A stretch of DNA of 64,000 nt from Chryseobacterium indologenes (GCF_001295265.1 NZ_LJOD01000008.1:124001-188000), one strand, 5' to 3'. Numbered from the stretch's first letter, positions 9,693-18,324 are shown. Made by a program: numbers and translations. The notes: a model not told the origin generated them from the sequence alone.

Positions 9693-10406
9693 ATGCCTCA
9701 TATAGAACACACAGATTACTATTCAAACATATTAGGAACAAGCCTTAAAGTAGAAGTCACAGGGCATCACGGTTATCCCATTATTATGTTTCCGACTTCA
9801 CAGGGACTGTATACTCAAAATCATGATTTTCACCTTAACAGCAGCATCAACTGGTTTATAGAACAGGGAAAAGTGAAGCTTTATAACATCCAGACGATAG
9901 ACAGCTGGAGTTTTTATGACGAAAAAATTTCGCCACAGCAAAGGATAAAGAATTATGAATTATATGTACAATTCCTGATTAAAGAGTTTATCCCATATAT
10001 CCAGAAGCTCCACAAAGTACATCGTGTAGCTATTGCCGGAGCAAGTTTCGGAGGCTATCATGCGGCTAATTTTGCGTTCAGGTTTCCAGATGTTGTCTCC
10101 CATCTGTTCTGTCTGTCGGGAGCTTTCAGCATAAGAAATTTCATGGACGGGTATTCGGATGACCTTGTTTATTTTAACTGTCCGAGAGAATTTGTACGAA
10201 ATGATGAAGCCTGGAAATACAAACATATGCATATTGTGCTCAGCACTTCCGATCAGGATATATGCAGGGATAAGAATATTGAAATGGCTGAAATCCTACG
10301 CTTAAAAGGAATTGATTTCTGGTATGACGAGAGAAAATGGATTAATCATGACTGGCCCCTTTGGAGAATGGTTTTTCCAACATTTATAGGAGCCTATTTT
10401 TCTTAA
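9693..10406 (+). CDS. Esterase family alpha/beta hydrolase, 237 aa
   Basis: A small cytoplasmic alpha/beta hydrolase of the putative-esterase family. Nucleophile elbow GASFGGYHA places Ser118; probable catalytic His219 is in INHDWPLW near the C-terminus, and an Asp in STSDQD is a candidate acid. No signal peptide. The C-terminal HDWPLWR pattern is shared by a group of esterases found next to ATP-grasp ligases in Bacteroidota (recalled, not checked). It sits between two ATP-grasp genes, so it may hydrolyse or transfer an acyl group in their product. The substrate is not known. Confidence 0.85.
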   Translation: MPHIEHTDYYSNILGTSLKVEVTGHHGYPIIMFPTSQGLYTQNHDFHLNSSINWFIEQGKVKLYNIQTIDSWSFYDEKISPQQRIKNYELYVQFLIKEFIPYIQKLHKVHRVAIAGASFGGYHAANFAFRFPDVVSHLFCLSGAFSIRNFMDGYSDDLVYFNCPREFVRNDEAWKYKHMHIVLSTSDQDICRDKNIEMAEILRLKGIDFWYDERKWINHDWPLWRMVFPTFIGAYFS

Positions 10407-10469
10407 AAAACGTACATTAGTGAGAACGATAATTTATTATTCAATACACATCAATTAAAAACAAAAATT

Positions 10470-11423
10470 ATGGCAAAAAAAGTGGGAATTCTATTCGGTA
10501 TGGAAGATACATTTCCTTGGGCGTTTATCGACAAGGTTAATGAACTTGGTGGTGGAGAAATCATTGCCGAGCCGGTAAATATCGACAAGCTGGAGCAGGG
10601 TGCTGATTATGGCTATGCAGTAATCATCGACAGAATTTCGCAAAATGTTCCCTTTTACAGAGCTTATCTGAAAAATGCAGCACTTAACGGAACTTATGTC
10701 ATCAATAATCCGTTCTGGTGGAGCGCTGATGAAAAATTTTTCAACAATGCGCTGATGACCAAGCTAGGCATTCCACTTCCTAAAACAGTACTGCTTCCTT
10801 CGCATGAAAGACCTACAGACACTTCTGAAACTTCATTCAGAAATCTGAAATTCCCCCATGACTGGGAATACATTTTCAATTATGTAGGATTTCCTGCTTA
10901 TATGAAGCCTCACGATGGCGGAGGATGGAAAAATGTTTACCGGGTGGAAAATCCGGATGACCTCTGGAATAAATTAAGCGAAACAGAGCAACTGGTGATG
11001 ATGGTACAGGAGGAAATTATATTCGATGACTATTACAGGGTGTACTGTCTTGGCAAAAAGTATGTTCATATCATGCCTTACGAACCGCGCAATCCTCACC
11101 ATTTAAGATATGCAACCACTCACCAGACTCAGGGTGAAGAACTGGAAAAACTATTAAAAACAATCCATGATTACACCATTAAGATGAATGAAGCTCTCGG
11201 GTATGATTTCAATACCGTAGAATTTGCGGTAAGAGACGGGATACCTTATGCCATTGATTTCTGCAACCCGGCTCCAGATGCGGACAGAAACTCAGTTGGC
11301 GAAGACAACTTTGCATGGATCGTAGAGCATGCCGCCAAACTGGCTATAGAAAAAGCGAAAGAGTACGTTCCCGGAAAGCCTAATATCTCCTGGGGAACTT
11401 TTGTAAAAGACTCTGTACAATAA
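10470..11423 (+). CDS. ATP-grasp ligase, RimK-like, 317 aa
   Basis: Residues 1-80 are a pre-ATP-grasp domain (KVGILFGMEDTFPWAFIDKV). The ATP-grasp core follows: YMKPHDGGGWKNVYRV for the nucleotide, MVQEEI for the adenine pocket, and VEFAVRDGIPYAIDFCNPAPDAD with the metal-binding Glu/Asn-type residues. It should ligate an amino group onto a carboxylate through an acyl phosphate, like RimK or D-Ala-D-Ala ligase. It ends 30 bp before the YbdK-like gene. It is not closely similar in motif sequence to the ATP-grasp at 8382, so the two probably catalyse different steps. Confidence 0.85.
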   Translation: MAKKVGILFGMEDTFPWAFIDKVNELGGGEIIAEPVNIDKLEQGADYGYAVIIDRISQNVPFYRAYLKNAALNGTYVINNPFWWSADEKFFNNALMTKLGIPLPKTVLLPSHERPTDTSETSFRNLKFPHDWEYIFNYVGFPAYMKPHDGGGWKNVYRVENPDDLWNKLSETEQLVMMVQEEIIFDDYYRVYCLGKKYVHIMPYEPRNPHHLRYATTHQTQGEELEKLLKTIHDYTIKMNEALGYDFNTVEFAVRDGIPYAIDFCNPAPDADRNSVGEDNFAWIVEHAAKLAIEKAKEYVPGKPNISWGTFVKDSVQ

Positions 11424-11453
11424 AGAACTGAAAAACAAAAAACACGGAAAAAA

Positions 11454-12572
11454 ATGCATCAATTTACTATCGGAATCGAAGAAGAATATCAGATCATTGA
11501 TGTTGAAAGCAGAGACTTAATATCTCATGTTTCCAAGATCATTGAAGGCGGAAAGGCCGTTTTAAGCGAGAATTTAAAGCATGAAATGCACGAATCCATG
11601 ATTGAGATGGAAACCGGCATCTGCCAGAATATCCAGGAAGCCAGAGCAGAGCTCACCAACCTTAGAAGACATCTGATTAATACAGCCCATGAACAGGGCC
11701 TTAGAGTTTCAGGAGGAGGAACACATCCTTTCTCTCACTGGTCTGCCAATAATATCACACAAGGAGAAAGATATATCAAAATTGTGGATGACATGGGAGA
11801 TGTTGCCCGTGAGAACCTTATTTTCGGACTTCACGTGCACATCGGAATTCCGAACCGTGAAGAAGGAGTAAGAATTCAGAATGTTATGCGCTACTTTCTG
11901 CCCCATGTCTATGCACTTTCTACCAATTCACCGTTCTGGATAGGCAGATATACAGGATTCAAATCCTACAGGCAGGAAATTTTTGTTAAATTCCCGAGAA
12001 CCGGTATTCCAAGCTATTTCAATTCTCTTGCTGAGTTTGACAGTTATGTTGATCTGCTTGTAAAAACCGGAACTATTGACAATGCTAAAAAGATATGGTG
12101 GGATCTCCGGGTACATCCGTTCTACCCTACCATTGAGTTCAGGATTTGCGATATGCCTTTAAGAATTGATGAAACCGTGTGCCTGGCTGCCATTATGCAG
12201 TGTCTGGTAGCTAAAATCTATAAACTTCACCAACAGAATCTGAGTTTCAGAAGTTACCGCAGATTACTATTAAATGAAAATAAATGGCGGGCCTCCAAAA
12301 GCGGCATAGAAGCACACCTTATTGATTTCGGGAAAGAAGAATCCGTTCCATACCCTCACCTGTTGAAAGAACTTCTCGAATTCATTGATGATGTAGTGGA
12401 TGATCTTGGATGCCGGGAAGAAGTAGAATATGCATGGAAGATTATTGAAAACGGAACCGGTGCAGACCGCCAGCTTCAGATCTACAAAGAGACAGGAGAC
12501 CTTACCAAAGTAGTTGATTATATGATCTCTGAAACTGAGTATGGCATAACACATGGCGAAACAGCTTCATAA
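11454..12572 (+). CDS. ybdK: Carboxylate-amine ligase, YbdK/GCS2 family
   Basis: Member of the glutamate-cysteine ligase type-2 superfamily (glutamine-synthetase-like fold). The 372 residues are the standard length. Motifs seen: GIEEEYQ (8-14) for metal, GGGTHPF, GLHVHIGI, and WWDLRVHPFYPTIEFRICD. E. coli YbdK has weak gamma-glutamylcysteine ligase activity, but most homologues have no proven substrate, so a carboxylate plus an amine is all that can be said. It lies 30 bp after the RimK-like ATP-grasp and 35 bp before the amidotransferase, consistent with one pathway. Confidence 0.9.
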   Translation: MHQFTIGIEEEYQIIDVESRDLISHVSKIIEGGKAVLSENLKHEMHESMIEMETGICQNIQEARAELTNLRRHLINTAHEQGLRVSGGGTHPFSHWSANNITQGERYIKIVDDMGDVARENLIFGLHVHIGIPNREEGVRIQNVMRYFLPHVYALSTNSPFWIGRYTGFKSYRQEIFVKFPRTGIPSYFNSLAEFDSYVDLLVKTGTIDNAKKIWWDLRVHPFYPTIEFRICDMPLRIDETVCLAAIMQCLVAKIYKLHQQNLSFRSYRRLLLNENKWRASKSGIEAHLIDFGKEESVPYPHLLKELLEFIDDVVDDLGCREEVEYAWKIIENGTGADRQLQIYKETGDLTKVVDYMISETEYGITHGETAS

Positions 12573-12581
12573 TATTTTTGG

Positions 12582-12589
12582 TAACTTTG
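12582..12589 (+). promoter_or_regulatory. Candidate -7 box before the amidotransferase
   Basis: TAACTTTG matches TAnnTTTG and ends 18 bp before the ATG at 12608, giving a leader of about 10 nt. No -33 TTG at the expected distance, so it would be a weak internal promoter. Confidence 0.35.
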
Positions 12590-12607
12590 CAAAAAATATG
12601 AAGTAGT

Positions 12608-13441
12608 ATGAAAGATATCCGAATTGCTCTGCTGGACATGAACAATAATCATGCGAATCAGGGATTCAGGAATATTAAAGAGATTTCTGAAGCTTTTCAG
12701 CAGAATTCTGAAGAAAACGTAGTGATTCAGACCTTTGATGTAAGGTTTAAAAATGAAATGCCGGACATTAATGACTTTGACATTTATATTTCTTCGGGAG
12801 GACCTGGAAACCCGCACCGTGAAGGTATGGAATGGGAAGATAAATTTGCAGGCTTCCTGGATTCTGTTTTTGAGCACAACCGATATAACGAGGATAAAAA
12901 ATATGTTTTCCTGATCTGCCATTCTTTTCAGTTAGCCAGCATCCACTGGAAACTGGGGAACATCTGTAAAAGAAAATCCTATTCCTTCGGAGTGATGCCG
13001 GTTCATAAAACAGAAGAAGGAAAAGAGGAATTTTTATTCAAAAATCTTCCGGATCCTTTCTACGCCGTAGATTCAAGAGCATATCAGTTTATTGAGCCGG
13101 ATCTGGAACGTTTTGAAGAACTTGGAATGAAAATCACTGCGATTGAAAAATTCCGCCCGCATATTAACCTGGAAAGAGCAGTAATGGCCGTTCGCTTTTC
13201 TGAAGAAATATTCGGAACCCAATTCCACCCGGAAGCAGATCCGCAGGGAATGGTTGAAAACCTGAAAGATGAAAAGAACAAAACAGCCATGATTGAAAAC
13301 TTCGGAATGGAGAAATACCTCGAAACTATGGACAGAATTGATGATGAAGACAAAATTGTTCTGACCAGAAGCCAGATTCTTCCGAGATTTCTTCAGTTTG
13401 CAAAAAAAAACATTCGGAAAGGTTGTGAAGTTTTAGCTTAA
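12608..13441 (+). CDS. Class-I glutamine amidotransferase-like protein, 277 aa
   Basis: GMP-synthase-type GATase domain that normally hydrolyses glutamine to supply ammonia. The triad is complete: Cys104 in LICHSFQ, His207 and Glu209 in GTQFHPEAD; the oxyanion loop SSGGPGNPH is at 62-70. The nucleophile motif is CHS rather than the usual GxCxGxQ, which is a divergent elbow. The 65-residue C-terminal extension (after 212) is helical and charged and of unknown use. It presumably works with a ligase of the same run. A short ATG-AAG-TAG sits immediately upstream and is not the start. Confidence 0.82.
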   Translation: MKDIRIALLDMNNNHANQGFRNIKEISEAFQQNSEENVVIQTFDVRFKNEMPDINDFDIYISSGGPGNPHREGMEWEDKFAGFLDSVFEHNRYNEDKKYVFLICHSFQLASIHWKLGNICKRKSYSFGVMPVHKTEEGKEEFLFKNLPDPFYAVDSRAYQFIEPDLERFEELGMKITAIEKFRPHINLERAVMAVRFSEEIFGTQFHPEADPQGMVENLKDEKNKTAMIENFGMEKYLETMDRIDDEDKIVLTRSQILPRFLQFAKKNIRKGCEVLA

Positions 13442-13558
13442 AAAGTAAATCACAAAAGTTCTTTTTAACACGAATACTTAAGTTAGTCTATTATGTATAG
13501 ACATTTAAATCGTAGTTTGAATGTAGAAAGCTTTTGTCTCTTTTGTGGTTAAAATTCT
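13442..13558. repeat. Candidate dispersed intergenic repeat with inverted CACAAAAG ends
   Basis: The non-coding segment carries CACAAAAG at 13451-13458 and its inverse CTTTTGTG at 13540-13547, with an inner GTCTAT/ATAGAC hairpin near 13486-13501. Read on the minus strand the right half is TTTTAACCACAAAAGAGACA, which resembles a repeat I recall as common between flavobacterial genes. Only one copy is present in this window, so its repeat status is recalled, not shown. Confidence 0.4.
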
Positions 13559-13608
13559 TTCAGGAGACCTGAAATTTTATAATCCAATTAACATTTAATC
13601 AATACCAA

Positions 13609-13635
13609 ATCGGGCAAAGAACTGCTCGATTTTTT
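13609..13635 (+). terminator. Hairpin plus T run between amidotransferase and ATP-grasp-like gene
   Basis: ATCGGGCA, a 6 nt loop, then TGCTCGAT (one G-T pair), followed by six T. It lies 168 bp after the amidotransferase stop and only 25 bp before the next ATG, so it either separates two transcripts or attenuates the downstream pair. Confidence 0.65.
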
Positions 13636-13659
13636 AAATCAAAATCACAAAGGAAAAAT

Positions 13660-14844
13660 ATGATCCCAAAATACAGAAAACAGTTCAATCAGGAATTTTC
13701 ACAGGAAAAATATAGCCAGCTTAAAGAATCTCTGGCACAGAAAGGAGGTATAACTCCAACATTCAGGGTTTCGGAAAGCCCCATCTTCCTGACCAGAGAG
13801 TTTAAAAATAAGCTTATTGATGCTACGGAAAGTATCATAGATCAGATTAAAGGCCTGCCCTCAGATCTGCTTCAAAAAGCCGTCCCTGAAAACTGTTATG
13901 TTCCGAATGACACGGATAAACCTCATTTCTTTACGATTGATTTTGGAGTATGCAGACATGAAAACGGAGAAATAGAGCCCCAGCTGATTGAATTACAGGC
14001 TTTCCCGTCATTATATGCTTTTCAGAAAGTTTTTGAAGAGACATTCTGCGATATCTATCCTTTTCTTAATGAGATTAAAAACAAAATGCCTGACCATGAA
14101 TTCAGAAATCATCTGAAGGAAATTATTGTCGGCAGTGAAAGCCCAGAAAATGTTATTCTCCTGGAAATATTTCCTGAAAAACAAAAAACAGCTATTGATT
14201 TTGCCCTTACAGAAAAATTATTAGGCATAAAAACAGTCTGCCTAACCCAGGTTAAAAAGGAAGGCAAAAAACTGTTTTATGAGAAAGATGGCCGGAAAAC
14301 AGAGATTAAAAGAATTTATAACCGTGTTATCTTTGATGAGCTGGACAGGATTCCGAATCTGGTTACTGAATTTGATTTCCGTGAAGAGGTGGATGTAAAA
14401 TGGATCACTCATCCTAACTGGTTTTTTAAGATCTCTAAATTCCTTCTTCCACTGCTTAACCATCAGTATGTTCCGAAAAGTTATTTTCTGCATGAATTTC
14501 CGGAACATGAAAGTCTTGAGAATTTTGTACTGAAACCTTTGTTTTCATTTGCCGGAAGTGGCGTTAATTTAAACCCGACCAAAGAAATTACTGATGCCAT
14601 TGAAGACAAAGAAAATTATATTCTCCAGAGAAAAGTAAGTTATGAACCGGTATTTGAAGACATCAACGGAGATTTTTCAAAAGCAGAAATCAGACTTCTT
14701 TACGTATGGCATGAAAACGACGACCGCCCCGTTTTACTGGAAAACCTGGGAAGGATGACCAAAGCCGCCATGGTTAATGTAGATTTCAATAAAAAAGATG
14801 CGATCTGGATCGGAAGCTCCAACGCCTTTTTTGGAGAAGAATAA
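13660..14844 (+). CDS. ATP-grasp-like protein of unknown function, 394 aa
   Basis: I do not recognise a named family. The C-terminal third looks like an ATP-grasp end: FVLKPLFSFAGSGVNL (about 285-300, lysine plus glycine-rich loop), YILQRKVSYEPVF, and a late acidic/Asn region LLENLGRMTKA. The N-terminal half has FTIDFGVCRHENGEIEPQLIELQAFPS, resembling the Glu/Asn-rich substrate and metal region of permuted ATP-grasp proteins such as the glutathionylspermidine-synthetase group. It shares the strand with the preceding amide-ligase genes but is separated by 218 bp with a terminator. It is coupled (29 bp) to the MepB-family gene. Confidence 0.7.
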   Translation: MIPKYRKQFNQEFSQEKYSQLKESLAQKGGITPTFRVSESPIFLTREFKNKLIDATESIIDQIKGLPSDLLQKAVPENCYVPNDTDKPHFFTIDFGVCRHENGEIEPQLIELQAFPSLYAFQKVFEETFCDIYPFLNEIKNKMPDHEFRNHLKEIIVGSESPENVILLEIFPEKQKTAIDFALTEKLLGIKTVCLTQVKKEGKKLFYEKDGRKTEIKRIYNRVIFDELDRIPNLVTEFDFREEVDVKWITHPNWFFKISKFLLPLLNHQYVPKSYFLHEFPEHESLENFVLKPLFSFAGSGVNLNPTKEITDAIEDKENYILQRKVSYEPVFEDINGDFSKAEIRLLYVWHENDDRPVLLENLGRMTKAAMVNVDFNKKDAIWIGSSNAFFGEE

Positions 14845-14873
14845 CCTGTAAAAACTTATAAAATAAAAAATAA

Positions 14874-15368
14874 ATGAAGCTTAAAGATGTTGATGAAATG
14901 ATTTTTCAGCCGCTCAGACTGAAAATTTCAGATGCAGAAGAAGACGCTGAATGTAAGGAGTATTCCGGAATGAACTTTACTTTAAATCAGCTGAATATAA
15001 AATTCCGTACCGCTAAAATTACTCCGACAAAAACCGGACAATTTGTAACGCTCTGGAAAAGAAATGAACAAAAGGAAACAATCCCATTCAAATCCAGCGA
15101 CCGCTTTGATTTTTACCTGGTTTCCACTTCTAAGGAAAACAATGCCGGGATTTTTGTTTTTTCAAAAGAAATCCTTGCGAAAAAAGGGATATTAACTCAC
15201 GTAGGAAAGGAAGGAAAGAGAGGATTCCGGATATACCCAACCTGGGATAAAACGGAGAATAAACAGGCTTCAGCCACTCAAAAATGGCAGGCAGAATACT
15301 TTCTTGACCTTTCTGAAAATAAAGTCTCCTGGCATCAGAAAGCAAAGCAGCTGTTTGGTTTGGAATAA
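14874..15368 (+). CDS. MepB family protein
   Basis: A 164-residue cytoplasmic protein. The patterns FRTAKITPTKTGQFVTLWKR, GIFVFSKEILAKKGI, GKRGFRIYPTWDK and ATQKWQAEYF are those of the MepB family, named for a gene of the staphylococcal mepRAB locus; the biochemical role is not established. It follows the ATP-grasp-like gene by 29 bp and ends at a strong bidirectional terminator. It may be a passenger rather than a part of the amide-ligase run. Confidence 0.75.
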   Translation: MKLKDVDEMIFQPLRLKISDAEEDAECKEYSGMNFTLNQLNIKFRTAKITPTKTGQFVTLWKRNEQKETIPFKSSDRFDFYLVSTSKENNAGIFVFSKEILAKKGILTHVGKEGKRGFRIYPTWDKTENKQASATQKWQAEYFLDLSENKVSWHQKAKQLFGLE

Positions 15369-15425
15369 TATTGTAATTTTTTTAAACGCAAAGTTGAATT
15401 TTGCAGATGATATTCCAAGAGAGCA

Positions 15426-15460
15426 AAAAGTAACTTCCAACTTTCCTCTTCCCATTTCAA
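15426..15460 (-). repeat. Short GA-rich element also found at 49761-49783
   Basis: On the minus strand a GA-rich stretch leads into TGGAAGTTACTTTT (15439-15426). The identical 14 bases occur at 49770-49783 on the plus strand, also after a GA-rich stretch and also in a non-coding gap. Two copies are too few to prove a family. Confidence 0.4.
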
Positions 15461-15465
15461 GCAAT

Positions 15466-15497
15466 AAAAAACGCCCGGAATTTCCGGGCGTTTTTTT
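15466..15497. terminator. Bidirectional terminator between mepB-like gene and cphA
   Basis: ACGCCCGGAA and TTCCGGGCGT form a perfect 10 bp inverted repeat around a single T, flanked by six A on the left and seven T on the right. It can stop both the rightward MepB-family gene and the leftward cphA. Confidence 0.9.
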
Positions 15498-15500
15498 ATA

Positions 15501-18131
15501 TTATCCATTTTTATCGTCTTCCAGCAGTTCTCTTGCCTGGTACTCCTGAACAAGATCAATGGCGTTGGAGATTACATCACTGAGGGCTGTGATGAAGGTT
15601 CCTTCTTCAGCCATTCCCATTGCATGCTTTAAAGCTTCAATCTCTTTAGGAATAATCTCGTAGCTTACATCTCTTCCGGCTTCGTTGATTCCGTCTATAA
15701 TCAGACCGTTGATTTCATCTTCGGTTCTGCCTCTCAAATGTTTTTCATTCCGGATAATAATGTAATCAAACATTCTTCCGGCAATCTTTCCGCATTCTTT
15801 AATATCATGATCCCTTCGGTCTCCTACTCCGGAAATAATCCCTATTTTCTTGGTCGCTTCTATATTTTTTAGATAATCTTCAATGGCTTCATACCCTGCC
15901 GGATTATGGGCGAAGTCAATCAGAACTTTAAAGCTTTTGAACTTAAAAATATTCAGCCTTCCCGGTGTAAGCTGTGCACTTGGAATAAAAGTTCTTAAAG
16001 AGTTGGAAATATCTTCAATTCCGAAGCCGTACAGATAGCTTGCAAGACTGGCAGCCAGAACGTTTTCAATCATAAATCTGGCCTTTCCTTCCATTGTAAT
16101 CGGGAAATCTTTGGCTTTTCCTATCCTGATTTTCCAGTCTCCTTTTTTAATGGTAACAAAACCTTCTTCATAAACACAGGTAATTTTCCCTTCTTTTGCA
16201 AACTTTACAATATGGGGATTATTTTCGTCCATACTGAAAATAGCTACATTACTGTCCAGATCATTTACAATCTTCATAGAATAGGCATTATCTGCATTCA
16301 ACACACTCCATCCTGCTTTCTTTACACTGTCCAGCACTACCCTTTTTACCTTGGTAAGATCCTTCAGGTTGTGTATATCATTCATTCCGAGATGATCCTC
16401 CTCAATATTGGTCAGAACTCCTATATCGCATTGTGAAAAACCTAACCCTGAACGCAGGATTCCTCCCCTCGCTGTTTCCAGGACCGCAAACTCTACAGTA
16501 GGATCTTTCAGTACGAATTCTGCCGAAAGCGGACCTGTGGTATCTCCTTTTGAAAGCATGGTATTTTGAATGTAAATACCGTCTGAAGTAGTAAATCCTA
16601 CTCTATATCCGTTGCTTTTAACAATATGGGAGATCAATCTTGTTGTAGTAGTTTTTCCGTTGGTCCCGGTTACTGCAATAATTGGAATAGTAAACGGTTT
16701 TCCCGGAGGATAAAGCATATCCACCACCGGAGCAGCAACGTTTCTTGGCAGTCCTTCGCTTGGTGCCAGGTGCATTCTGAATCCCGGAGCAGCATTAACC
16801 TCTATAATTGCTCCTCCGCTTTCCTTTAACGGCTGGGTTAAGTTTTCTGCCATAATATCAATTCCGCAGACATCCAGACCTATAATTTTAGAGATCCTTT
16901 CTGCCATGGTAATGTTTTCCGGATGTACCATATCGGTAACATCAATAGAAGTTCCTCCCGTAGAAAGATTAGCGGTAGATTTCAGATAAACCACCTCTCC
17001 TTTCTGAGGCACTGTTTCAAGGGTATACTGAAGTTTTTCGAGAAGCTCCAGAGTATCTTTATCAACTTCTATTTCGGTCAGAACATTTTCATGTCCGTAA
17101 CCTCTTCTCGGATCTTTATTTTCTTTATCAATCAGCTCCTGCAAATTCAGCTCTCCGTCTCCTACTACGTGGGCAGGAACTCTTCTTGCTGCAGCAACCA
17201 TTTTATTATTAATCACCAGAACCCTGAAATCGTATCCTGTGATGTACTTTTCTACAATGACTTTTCTGGAATATTTCTGAGCATGCTCCAATCCTGTTTT
17301 TGCCGCTTCCCAATCATTCACATTAATAGAAGAACCTTTTCCATGGTTCCCGTCCAGTGGCTTTAAAACGATTGGATATCCTATTTTACGGATAACAGTA
17401 TTCAGGCCTTCTTCATCCACAACCAGATCTCCTATCGGTACAGGAATGGCGGCATCATGAAGCATTTTTTTCGTCAGTTCCTTATTGCAGGCAATATCTA
17501 CTGCAATAGAGCTCGTTTTTCCGGTAATGGTGGCCTGAAAACGCTGCTGATTCACTCCATAGCCCAGCTGTACCAAAGAATTGGTTCCCAATCTGATCCA
17601 TGGAATTCTTCTGGAAACGGCTTCCTCCACAATACTTCCTGTTGAAGGACCTAAACGTACACGTTCCCTGATCTCTTTAAGCCTGTGAATACAGGCATTC
17701 ATATCATATTCTCCGCCATCAATCAAGGCCTGTGCTATCTTTACTGCTTCTTCAGCGGCGTAAATTCCAGCATTTTCTTCTATATAATTAAAAACGACGT
17801 TATATACGCCCGGAGTTTTTGTTTCTCGGGTTCTTCCGAAACCTACATCCATTCCTGCCAGGGTCTGAATCTCTAAAGCAATATGTTCAATAACATGCCC
17901 CATCCAGGTTCCTGTTTCTACCCTGTGGAAAAAGCCTCCTTCTACACCTTCCGAACACCTGTGGGTAATTAGTGACGGGATGAGTTTTTCAATTCTTTCC
18001 CTGAATCCTTCGATCTTATTGGTAGGGTAATTTTCCATTTCTTCCAGATCCAATCTCATCTGTATCAGCTTCTTTCTTCTGATACTCCAGATATTCGGGC
18101 CCCGAAGTGCCTGTATCTTCTCAATTTTCAT
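15501..18131 (-). CDS. cphA: Cyanophycin synthetase
   Basis: Polymerises Asp and Arg into cyanophycin, a nitrogen-storage polymer, with ATP. The 876 residues match CphA1. Order: N domain (1-160) with HVIEH (79-83), the kind of metal-site motif reported for the primer-making activity of some CphA enzymes; ATP-grasp domain (about 205-470) with VLKPLDGNHGKGSS (255-268) and IIEVNAAPG (442-450), which adds Asp to the backbone; Mur-ligase-like domain with P-loop GTNGKTTT (489-496), which adds Arg. It diverges from the cyanophycinase gene over about 200 bp. A -7 box TATCTTTG lies at 18184-18177. Confidence 0.95.
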   Translation of the reverse strand: MKIEKIQALRGPNIWSIRRKKLIQMRLDLEEMENYPTNKIEGFRERIEKLIPSLITHRCSEGVEGGFFHRVETGTWMGHVIEHIALEIQTLAGMDVGFGRTRETKTPGVYNVVFNYIEENAGIYAAEEAVKIAQALIDGGEYDMNACIHRLKEIRERVRLGPSTGSIVEEAVSRRIPWIRLGTNSLVQLGYGVNQQRFQATITGKTSSIAVDIACNKELTKKMLHDAAIPVPIGDLVVDEEGLNTVIRKIGYPIVLKPLDGNHGKGSSINVNDWEAAKTGLEHAQKYSRKVIVEKYITGYDFRVLVINNKMVAAARRVPAHVVGDGELNLQELIDKENKDPRRGYGHENVLTEIEVDKDTLELLEKLQYTLETVPQKGEVVYLKSTANLSTGGTSIDVTDMVHPENITMAERISKIIGLDVCGIDIMAENLTQPLKESGGAIIEVNAAPGFRMHLAPSEGLPRNVAAPVVDMLYPPGKPFTIPIIAVTGTNGKTTTTRLISHIVKSNGYRVGFTTSDGIYIQNTMLSKGDTTGPLSAEFVLKDPTVEFAVLETARGGILRSGLGFSQCDIGVLTNIEEDHLGMNDIHNLKDLTKVKRVVLDSVKKAGWSVLNADNAYSMKIVNDLDSNVAIFSMDENNPHIVKFAKEGKITCVYEEGFVTIKKGDWKIRIGKAKDFPITMEGKARFMIENVLAASLASYLYGFGIEDISNSLRTFIPSAQLTPGRLNIFKFKSFKVLIDFAHNPAGYEAIEDYLKNIEATKKIGIISGVGDRRDHDIKECGKIAGRMFDYIIIRNEKHLRGRTEDEINGLIIDGINEAGRDVSYEIIPKEIEALKHAMGMAEEGTFITALSDVISNAIDLVQEYQARELLEDDKNG

Positions 18132-18176
18132 AGTCTATTTGTATTTTTTAACGTTAACAATAACTCCTTCAAAAAT

Positions 18177-18184
18177 CAAAGATA
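18177..18184 (-). promoter_or_regulatory. Candidate -7 box of cphA
   Basis: Minus-strand TATCTTTG matches TAnnTTTG, 45 bp before the cphA ATG. No clear TTG at the -33 distance, so strength is uncertain. Confidence 0.45.
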
Positions 18185-18316
18185 ATGTAAAACCCTAAAT
18201 GAAACTATACCACGTTTAAAGATTTCTCAAAAAAGCATTAAAAATTATTAACAATCCTAAAACCCTAAAAATCAATTTAAATATGGCATGAATTTCGCCA
18301 AATGTGAATTATTTTT

Positions 18317-18324
18317 TAAATTTG
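18317..18324 (+). promoter_or_regulatory. Candidate -7 box of cyanophycinase, near-leaderless
   Basis: TAAATTTG ends 6 bp before the ATG at 18331. The transcription start would fall at or next to the start codon. The -33 position has only TTCG. Confidence 0.45.

Noticed and set aside
12518..12922. 134-codon minus-strand ORF opposite the ybdK/amidotransferase junction
   Set aside because: Antisense to two well-supported genes and without recognisable features.
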